In this document: positions 1-5,191 of the stretch, in pieces
How the letters are laid out: the number at the start of each line of letters is the position of its first letter
Position numbering within the stretch: the stretch's first letter is position 1
Assembly (NCBI GenBank): GCA_022710245.1
Contig: JAKLHH010000655.1
Location: 1 to 5,191, forward strand
DNA: 5,191 nt
DNA from: Myxococcota bacterium
GTDB taxonomy: Bacteria; Myxococcota; Polyangia; GCA-2747355; JAKLHH01
Direction: 5' to 3'
Made by a program: the position numbers and the translations under genes
Notes under the pieces: model-generated
Told to the model about the DNA's origin: nothing
Database searches by the model: none
Seen by the model: the letters and a program-made list of their open reading frames with translations, nothing else

Positions 1-373
1 CGCCCTCGCCCAGCGGTCTGCCGGCTAGCTGCGGCAGGCAGGGGAGGAACACCACCTCGTACTCAGGCTTGAAGAGCACCGCGGCGCTGGGGAAAGGGAG
101 AGCGAGGGCGCGCAGCCATCCAGCGACCTCTGGTCCCGTCTCTCGGGGACACGCGTCATCCTCATCGCGGAGAAGAAGCAGCGCCGCTGCGTCGCCCTTG
201 GTGCGAATGTAGTTCGCCCCTCGCTCGACGCTTTCGCGTCTGTGAAGCGCGGGCCACCGCAATGGCGGAGCCCACACCAAGTCACATCCCACTTCGTGCC
301 CAACCCGAGAGACGAGATTGCCGGCGGCCTCCACCTCACCCTGACCCTCAACGAGGATGTAGCCCTTGCCCAC
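1..373 (-). CDS. TOPRIM/DUF4276-like protein, partial (C-terminus beyond left edge)
   Basis: Reading the minus strand from a GTG at 373 gives 124 uninterrupted codons to the left edge. Near the N-terminus is ILVEGQGEVEAAG (residues 6-18), with a Glu at 9 in the place of the TOPRIM glutamate. An acidic LLRDEDD stretch (67-73) supplies a DxD pair (D70, D72), and KPEYEVVFLP follows at 102-111. This order is that of DUF4276-type proteins, a TOPRIM-like family often encoded beside RecF/OLD-like ATPases; TOPRIM domains bind metal and often act as nucleases. The GTG lies one base after the TGA of the upstream ATPase gene, with GGAGG at the end of that gene as a well-spaced ribosome binding site, so the two are probably translationally coupled. 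An overlapping frame from 378 is also open but encodes a Ser/Arg-rich product without recognisable motifs. The family call rests on motifs in a fragment; nuclease activity is inference. Confidence 0.72.
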   Translation of the reverse strand, partial: MGKGYILVEGQGEVEAAGNLVSRVGHEVGCDLVWAPPLRWPALHRRESVERGANYIRTKGDAAALLLLRDEDDACPRETGPEVAGWLRALALPFPSAAVLFKPEYEVVFLPCLPQLAGRPLGEG

Positions 374-374
374 C

Positions 375-1502
375 TCACTCCTCCGCGCCAAGGTCCAGGT
401 CCTGCTGGAGCCCCTCGCGGACCATGACCTCACCGAGGGAGAGTAGCCCGTCGCGGACGCTGCTTCGCTGACGCTCTTGCAGTGGCGCCACGCTCGTCAC
501 GCCTCTTCTGCGTGTGACGACGCGGATGTCGTCGGCGCCACACAGATCGAGCAGCTCGGGGCTGTGCGTAGTGATGATGACCTGACTTCGCTGGCTAGCC
601 TCGAGGAGGTGATCGTACAGCAGAGGCAGCGCACCTGGGTGGACGGTCAGCTCCGGTTCTTCGACGCCGATCACTGGAAGGTAGGGCTGCTGCAAGAGCG
701 CGGTGAGGATCCCCGCGAAGCGCAGTGTTCCGTCTGACTCTTGCGCCGCTTCAAACCACTTCTTCGCCCGTGCTTCGGAGGAGTGACGGAACTGGACGAC
801 AAGGTAGCTGGCAGCCTGTGCCACCCGAAGATCATCAACATCTCCGGTCAGCTTGGCCAGGGCAGCCAGGAGATCCGGTTTCCATGTCTCTGGGGGCTGG
901 TCCTTCAGCACCGAGATCCAGTTCTCGCCGTGCTGCGACATCGGCTTCGATGGGCTGTAGGCCTGTGGCTTGTTGAGGGTGTCGGGGTAGATCGCATAGA
1001 CCTGCATGCGTTGCAGGACGTCGAAGAGCGGTGCGAAGCGGGTGTCTCCACCAACCAGCGGCAGAGCGAGGCTGCGCTCATCGAGCTTCGGCCGCACGCC
1101 GTCTGGCAGCTCGGTCCAGGTCCCGCCCTCGACCCGTAGCCGGTGGCGCTCGGCACCCTGGGCGACGAGTACATCCTCATATTTGATCCGGTATTCCTCG
1201 GCTCTGTCCCCCTGCAGCTCGAATGCGTAGGTTGCGTGGCCGTCAGGGATCTCCAGCTCCAGCTTGATCTCCACGTCGTACGGATGCCCTCCGCTCCACC
1301 TGCGGACAGCCGCCATCCCGTGGCGGTGGGTGATGGCGCCCGATAGACCCATCTCCATCGAGTCCCGCACGAAGCGGATGGCGTCCACCACGTTGCTCTT
1401 GCCGCTGCCATTGACTCCGACCAGAGCCGTGAAAGGGCCGAGCCGTACCGTCACGCCCGGGCCCAGGCTGCGGTAGTTCGAGACGAACATGGTGCGGATC
1501 AT
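375..1502 (-). CDS. RecF/OLD-like AAA family ATPase (AAA_21 / COG4637 type)
   Basis: A complete 375-residue protein with the layout of single-chain SMC/RecF/OLD-like ATPases. The start MIRTMFVSNYRSLG is the usual 'F-x-N-[FY]-[KR]-S' opening strand. Walker A is GVNGSGKS (29-36). An ABC-signature-like ESDGTLRF lies at 255-262. Walker B with its extended acidic tail is LPVIGVEEPELTVHPGAL (275-292), with catalytic Glu candidates at 281-282. The switch/H-loop is ITTHSPELLD (310-319). The family hydrolyses ATP to drive dimerisation and control a partner nuclease or toxin. There is no TOPRIM domain in this chain, but the next gene supplies one. The ATG at 1502 has GGAG six bases upstream; M5 (1490) is an alternative. 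Codons such as AAA-TAT-GAG-GAT-GTA around residues 107-111 are unlike the strongly G/C-ending codons of the plus-strand genes, which hints at acquisition by transfer. ATPase identity is firm; a defence role is inferred from the pairing. Confidence 0.92.
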   Translation of the reverse strand: MIRTMFVSNYRSLGPGVTVRLGPFTALVGVNGSGKSNVVDAIRFVRDSMEMGLSGAITHRHGMAAVRRWSGGHPYDVEIKLELEIPDGHATYAFELQGDRAEEYRIKYEDVLVAQGAERHRLRVEGGTWTELPDGVRPKLDERSLALPLVGGDTRFAPLFDVLQRMQVYAIYPDTLNKPQAYSPSKPMSQHGENWISVLKDQPPETWKPDLLAALAKLTGDVDDLRVAQAASYLVVQFRHSSEARAKKWFEAAQESDGTLRFAGILTALLQQPYLPVIGVEEPELTVHPGALPLLYDHLLEASQRSQVIITTHSPELLDLCGADDIRVVTRRRGVTSVAPLQERQRSSVRDGLLSLGEVMVREGLQQDLDLGAEE

Positions 1503-1612
1503 TTCTGTCTCCAGCTCCAGCCCTCGAAGGCTGATGATGCGCCATCGCGGTCGCCTAGACTACCACCGAGAGGGGGCCTTCGTGCCATCTCCCTCCTGGA
1601 GCAACAGCCTCT

Positions 1613-1677
1613 AGGCGCCGAAGCGCCTTGCCCCGGGCGCAGCCCGCGCCCAGACTTTCCCCGGGACGCGAACCCGG
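1613..1677. repeat. Three consecutive inverted repeats (hairpins) in the divergent intergenic gap
   Basis: Three perfect short stems follow one another. The first is AGGCGC (1613-1618) with GCGCCT (1623-1628) around a 4-base loop; on the minus strand it reads as a C(TTCG)G tetraloop. The second is GGGCGC (1635-1640) with GCGCCC (1646-1651) around 5 bases, followed by a weak T-run (CTTT, 1655-1658). The third is CCGGG (1661-1665) with CCCGG (1673-1677) around 7 bases. The last stem ends four bases before the ribosome binding site of the NmrA-like gene. None has a long T-tract on either strand. They could structure the leader of either divergent transcript, insulate the two units, or be chance in GC-rich DNA. 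The stems are seen directly; function is unknown. Confidence 0.45.
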
Positions 1678-1681
1678 ATGG

Positions 1682-1688
1682 AAGGAGG
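1682..1688 (+). promoter_or_regulatory. Strong ribosome binding site of the NmrA-like gene
   Basis: AAGGAGG is a near-complete Shine-Dalgarno sequence lying six bases before the ATG at 1695, and it fixes that start. It is the strongest such site among the plus-strand genes of this window. Confidence 0.8.
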
Positions 1689-1694
1689 GAGGCG

Positions 1695-2549
1695 ATGACG
1701 GCGAGCCGAGTGGTGCTGATCACGGGAGCGACGGGGAAGCAGGGTGGGGCGCTGGCGCGGGCGCTCGCGGGGCAGCCCTTCCAGCTGCGCGCGTTGACGC
1801 GGCGGCCGGCCTCGGAGCCGGCGCGCGCCCTCGAGCGCCGCGGGGTGGAGGTGGTCGGAGGCGACCTCGACGATCCCGCCTCGCTGAAGGGGGCGCTGCA
1901 CGGGGTCTGGGGCGTCTTCTCGGTGCAGGACAGCTGGGAGGCCGGGGTGGAGCGCGAGGTCACGCAGGGCAAGCGCCTGGCCGAGCTGGCGCGGGACGCG
2001 GGGGTCGAGCGCTTCGTCTACTCCTCGGTGGGCTCGGCGGACCGGCGCACCGGGATCCCCCACTTCGAGAGCAAGGCGCACATCGAGGAGGCGGTGCGCG
2101 CGCTCCACTTCCCCGCGCACGTCATCCTGCGGCCGGTCTACTTCATGGAGAACCTGCTCGCGCCGGGCGTGCTGGTCGGCGACGCCGTGGTGGCGTCGCT
2201 GCGACCCGAGACGGTGCTGCAGATGGTGGCCGTCGACGACGTCGGCCGCGTGGCCGCGCGCGCGTTCATCGACTCGCAGCTGGCCGGCCGCGAGCTCGAG
2301 ATCGCCGGCGACGCGGTGACCATGGTCGAGGCCGCCGCGGCGCTCGGCGAGGCGCTCCGCCGCCACCTCGGCTACCGGCGCGTGCCGATCGAGGAGGTGC
2401 GCCGGAAGAGCGAGGACCTGGCGCTGATGATGGAGTGGTTCGACCGGGTCGGCTACAGCGCGGACATCAGCGGGCTCGAGCGCGAGCTCGATCTGCGCAT
2501 GACGCGCCTCGCCGCCTGGGCGCACCGGCACCTGCGCGCCTCCGCCTGA
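1695..2549 (+). CDS. NmrA-like NAD(P)-binding protein (atypical SDR)
   Basis: A complete 284-residue protein of typical length for the NmrA/atypical short-chain dehydrogenase family. The N-terminal Rossmann fold opens with VVLITGATGKQGG; the glycine motif is G11-x-x-G14-x-x-G17. LTRRP (34-38) follows the second strand, and two arginines there usually indicate NADP(H) preference. FVYSSVGSA (107-115), HFESK (123-127), ILRPVYFMEN (144-153) and VDDVGRVAARAF (180-191) are the family's conserved blocks. The Tyr of the classical YxxxK catalytic pair is replaced by His123, with Lys127 kept, as is usual in NmrA-type members. These act as redox-dependent regulators or as quinone/NADPH reductases, probably in the cytoplasm; sequence alone does not decide which. 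It is divergent from the ATPase operon, with a 192-base gap. A TGA/TGA pair ends the gene (TGATGA at 2547-2552). Confidence 0.93.
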   Translation: MTASRVVLITGATGKQGGALARALAGQPFQLRALTRRPASEPARALERRGVEVVGGDLDDPASLKGALHGVWGVFSVQDSWEAGVEREVTQGKRLAELARDAGVERFVYSSVGSADRRTGIPHFESKAHIEEAVRALHFPAHVILRPVYFMENLLAPGVLVGDAVVASLRPETVLQMVAVDDVGRVAARAFIDSQLAGRELEIAGDAVTMVEAAAALGEALRRHLGYRRVPIEEVRRKSEDLALMMEWFDRVGYSADISGLERELDLRMTRLAAWAHRHLRASA

Positions 2550-2559
2550 TGAGCCCGCG

Positions 2560-2590
2560 CTGACCGGTAGCCTGGTCAGGTCGAGCGACC
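2560..2590 (+). terminator. Possible hairpin pair after the NmrA-like gene
   Basis: CTGACC (2560-2565) pairs with GGTCAG (2574-2579) around eight bases, and GGTC (2579-2582) with GACC (2587-2590) around four. They lie 11 bases after the stop codon, in the right place for transcription termination or 3' end protection. No T-run follows, so intrinsic termination of the classical type is doubtful. Confidence 0.3.
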
Positions 2591-2660
2591 CCACCCGTGT
2601 CCGGCGGCGCTGGCGGTGCGTGTGCTTGCGCGAGGCACGCCGGTTGCACTCCAGGCTCCC

Positions 2661-3431
2661 ATGCGACCGATGCTCAGCCCCTCACGGCCTCAGCTGCTGC
2701 TCGCGACCGTGCTCCTCCTCGCCGCCCCGGCTCTGGTGTGGGCCGAGGAGCAGCCGACCATCAACCTCAGCATCGAGGAGGGCGCGCGCCTCGGCCAGCT
2801 GACCGACGCGATGCTCGCCGGCTCGATCCTCGCCGCCCGGAGCCAGCGGCAGCCCGAGCTCGGCCGCCTGATCGGAGACCTGGTCAAGCGCCTGCGGCGG
2901 ACCCCGAAGAGCGACTGGGCGGCGGCGCCGTCGGAGGAGAACACCATCCGCTTGCCCGGGAGCGGCGCGACGGGCGGCAAGCTCAGCGCGGTGCCGAACG
3001 CCTGGGCAGGCCCTGACCGGTTCTCGCTCGACGTCTTCAACGATGGCTTGCTGCTCGGGCGCATCACGGTCCGCAAGCACACCATCGTGATGACCCCGCA
3101 CGAGGAGCCGGTCCTCTGGGTCAACGGGCTCTTCGGCGGCGACTGGACGGGCGGCCGCTACGCGGAGGTCAACACCTATCGCCCCGCGCCGCGCTACTGC
3201 GCGACGGGCGGTCTCTGCGTCACCCGCGCCGACGGCAAGGTCATCCTCTCGCGTCGCGCGCAGGGCGGCTACCAGCAGGTCGCCCGCTGCGTGCCGGGCA
3301 CCATCGGGTTCAGCTGCCTGGTGCAGGCTGGCCTGGTCAAGAGCGCCCCGGCGAGGCCGCCGCGCTTCCAGCTCGCGCCCGCGGCCCGGCAGATCGCCAG
3401 CCACCTGACCGGCAAGCCCGAGGGCAAGTGA
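2661..3431 (+). CDS. Secreted or periplasmic protein of unknown function, four cysteines
   Basis: The family is not recognised. From the ATG at 2661 the product has 256 residues and starts with a clear signal peptide: a basic MRPMLSPSRP region, a hydrophobic core LLLATVLLLAAPALV (12-26) and a likely signal peptidase I site after VWA (28), giving mature EEQPTINLS. No lipobox cysteine is present, so it should be soluble in the periplasm or outside the cell. The mature part begins with a probable helical region (about 38-82, ending KRLRR), then a Gly-rich middle. A probable beta-rich part (about 120-222) carries Cys180, 186, 210 and 219, which may form two disulfides (RYCATGGLC and RCVPGTIGFSC). 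The tail is Pro/Ala-rich. A GTG at 2616 would add 15 residues before the signal peptide and lacks a convincing ribosome binding site, so 2661 is preferred; an ATG at 2670 is also possible. It is probably transcribed alone. Confidence 0.8.
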   Translation: MRPMLSPSRPQLLLATVLLLAAPALVWAEEQPTINLSIEEGARLGQLTDAMLAGSILAARSQRQPELGRLIGDLVKRLRRTPKSDWAAAPSEENTIRLPGSGATGGKLSAVPNAWAGPDRFSLDVFNDGLLLGRITVRKHTIVMTPHEEPVLWVNGLFGGDWTGGRYAEVNTYRPAPRYCATGGLCVTRADGKVILSRRAQGGYQQVARCVPGTIGFSCLVQAGLVKSAPARPPRFQLAPAARQIASHLTGKPEGK

Positions 3432-3445
3432 GCCCCCAAACACCG

Positions 3446-3476
3446 TTCTGGCGACGGCCGGCGGGCGCGGTATAGT
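3446..3476 (+). promoter_or_regulatory. Candidate sigma-70 type promoter of yigZ
   Basis: TATAGT (3471-3476) matches the -10 consensus at five of six positions in an otherwise GC-rich gap. The -35 side is weak: TTCTGG (3446-3451) at 19 bases is the best seen. A transcript would begin near 3483, which leaves about 20 bases before the ATG at 3504 and almost none before the TTG at 3486, so it supports the ATG as the start. Confidence 0.45.
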
Positions 3477-3503
3477 CGTCGCTGATTGGCAGAGCCAGAC
3501 GAC

Positions 3504-4100
<597 letters not shown>

Positions 4101-4137
4101 TCGGTCAGCGGGCCGGGCGGTGTGCGCTCCGGACCGA
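4101..4137 (+). terminator. Possible stem-loop directly after yigZ
   Basis: Starting at the base after the stop codon, TCGGTC (4101-4106) pairs with GACCGA (4132-4137). The stem can continue through AGCG (4107-4110) with CGCT (4125-4128), with a three-base bulge. The position suits 3' end formation, but no T-run follows, so it is only a weak terminator candidate. Confidence 0.3.
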
Positions 4138-4151
4138 GCGCGGGAATCACG

Positions 4152-4181
4152 TTGCGACCGCCGCCGCCGCGGTGCGATTAT
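4152..4181 (+). promoter_or_regulatory. Candidate promoter of the histidine kinase gene
   Basis: TTGCGA (4152-4157) and GATTAT (4176-4181) each match the sigma-70 consensus hexamers at four of six positions and are 18 bases apart. The spacer includes four CCG triplets (4158-4169). It lies about 70 bases before the kinase start, and GATTATG is the most A/T-rich patch in the gap. It is weak evidence on its own. Confidence 0.35.
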
Positions 4182-4252
4182 GCCCGGCGAGCGCCTGACG
4201 CGGCAGCCGTGGGCCGCGTCTCGCGACCTCGTGTTTGTCCACGCGGGAAGGT

Positions 4253-5191
4253 GTGGCCTTGCTGACCTACCCCGTGATCGTGCTGCTCGTCGGCGCGATG
4301 AGCTTCTACCTCGGCGTGCAGAGCGCCGTGCTCTACTACACTGGCCGCCAGCGGCTCTTCGTGATCCTGGCGACGCTGGGGATCATCTCCGGCGGCTACT
4401 CCTACTGCTCCGCCAGGCTGTACCAGGTGGCCAGCGCCGAGGCCGCGGCGCCCTGGCAGCGCTGGCAGCTGGTCCTGGTGACCTGGATCGTCGCCTGCGT
4501 GGCGATGATCGGGCTCGAGTACCTGGGGCGGCTCCGCCGCGCCCAGCTGGCCGGGCTGCTGGCCCCGGCGATCGTGCTCACGCCGTTGCTCCTCGGCTGG
4601 GGCGTCACCGCGCACCCGGCGCCGAAGCCGATCCCCTGGCTCGGCATCATCTACCACGAGATGCAGCCGGCCTTGGCGGCGATCCTCGGCTACGTCCTCG
4701 CGATGCTCTGGATGATCTACGTCTCCGCGCTGGTCGTGCGGCGCGCCGCGCGCAGGCGCGCGAGCGTCAGCGATCGCGTGATGGCTGGTGTGTTCCTCCT
4801 CTGGCTCGCCGCCGGGGTGAACGACATCTGCGTCTCCGCGGCGATCTACCGCTCCCTCTACCTGATCGAGTACAGCTTCCTGCTGATCGGGGCCGTGGCG
4901 GTGGTGGTGCTGCTCGGCGCACAGCACCGCTCCGGGCTGCGCGCCGAGGAGCAGCGCCGGCGCCTGGCGCTGGTGGTCATGGCGCGCGATCGCGACCTGG
5001 CAGCTGCCCAGGCCGAGCTCACCGAGGCCGCCAAGCTCGCCGCGGTGGGACGGCTCGCGGCCGGCGTCGCCCACGAGGTGAATAACCCGTTGACCTACGT
5101 GATGGGCAACCTCGAGGTCCTGCGCGAGGAGCTGCGCGGCGACGAGGAGCTGGGCTCGCTCGCCGAGGAGGCGCTGCACGGCACGGGGCGG
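4253..5191 (+). CDS. Membrane sensor histidine kinase, partial (C-terminus beyond right edge)
   Basis: An open frame of 313 codons reaches the right edge without a stop. The N-terminal half has about seven hydrophobic segments (roughly 5-29, 34-58, 71-92, 98-117, 138-163, 176-200, 203-223), separated by Arg-rich turns such as RLRR and RRAARRR, so it resembles the 7TM sensor modules of some histidine kinases. A charged linker (about 229-262), likely helical/coiled, leads into the HisKA dimerisation domain: KLAAVGRLAAGVAHEVNNPL (261-280) with the phospho-acceptor His274. The downstream HATPase domain lies outside the window. Family knowledge predicts autophosphorylation and transfer to a response regulator; the signal is unknown and no partner is visible. 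No separate extracytoplasmic sensor domain is seen, so the signal may be sensed in the membrane. Start choice is open: the GTG at 4253 is annotated, but GGGAAGG (4245-4251) is better spaced for the TTG at 4259. Confidence 0.9.
   Translation, partial: MALLTYPVIVLLVGAMSFYLGVQSAVLYYTGRQRLFVILATLGIISGGYSYCSARLYQVASAEAAAPWQRWQLVLVTWIVACVAMIGLEYLGRLRRAQLAGLLAPAIVLTPLLLGWGVTAHPAPKPIPWLGIIYHEMQPALAAILGYVLAMLWMIYVSALVVRRAARRRASVSDRVMAGVFLLWLAAGVNDICVSAAIYRSLYLIEYSFLLIGAVAVVVLLGAQHRSGLRAEEQRRRLALVVMARDRDLAAAQAELTEAAKLAAVGRLAAGVAHEVNNPLTYVMGNLEVLREELRGDEELGSLAEEALHGTGR

Noticed and set aside
1503..1694. Possible riboswitch or small RNA in the divergent gap
   Set aside because: Only short separate stems are visible; no known riboswitch core or terminator with a T-run was recognised.
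1628..2563. Plus-strand frame of 311 codons overlapping the NmrA-like gene
   Set aside because: It is extremely Gly/Ala/Arg-rich and is the shifted reading of the NmrA-like gene.
1611..2594. Long minus-strand open frame (327 codons) opposite the NmrA-like gene
   Set aside because: The plus strand encodes a motif-rich NmrA-like protein with a strong ribosome binding site. The reverse product is Arg/His/Ala-rich with no motif, as expected from high G/C at third codon positions.
2616..2660. Upstream GTG start for the secreted protein
   Set aside because: It would put 15 residues in front of a well-formed signal peptide and has no convincing ribosome binding site.
4120..5179. Long open frames on both strands over the histidine kinase (plus 4120-5085, minus 4178-5179)
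   Set aside because: The frame from 4253 encodes transmembrane segments and a HisKA H-box. The others give Arg/Ala/Gly-rich or His/Gln/Asp-rich composition without motifs.

Overview
The window is GC-rich bacterial DNA with tightly packed genes on both strands. The high G/C at third codon positions, and a histidine kinase whose H-box reads GVAHEVNNPL followed by a TYVMGNLEVL-type helix, resemble Myxococcota or related former deltaproteobacteria. This is an inference from style; no marker gene fixes the taxon.

Left part, minus strand (1-1502): a two-gene operon. A 375-residue RecF/OLD-like AAA ATPase is followed, after a single spacer base, by a GTG-started gene that runs off the left edge. 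That second product looks like a TOPRIM/DUF4276-type protein. An ATPase plus a separate TOPRIM-like protein is an architecture known from anti-phage systems (the AriA/AriB pair of PARIS; OLD nucleases, where the two are fused). It is the best candidate here for an accessory or defence module. Its DNA looks less GC-rich than the rest of the window.

Middle and right, plus strand (1695-5191): four genes that look chromosomal and functionally unrelated. They are an NmrA-like NAD(P)-binding protein (1695-2549), a secreted protein of unknown function with four cysteines (about 2661-3431), a YigZ/IMPACT family protein (about 3504-4100) and the first 313 codons of a membrane histidine kinase with about seven transmembrane segments (4253 to the right edge). 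The gaps of 72-192 bases between them hold candidate promoters before yigZ and the kinase and several small inverted repeats. These genes are probably separate transcription units rather than one pathway.

The 192-base gap between the divergent halves (1503-1694) contains three consecutive short hairpins just before the strong ribosome binding site of the NmrA-like gene. No RNA genes, CRISPR arrays, insertion sequences or attachment sites were seen.
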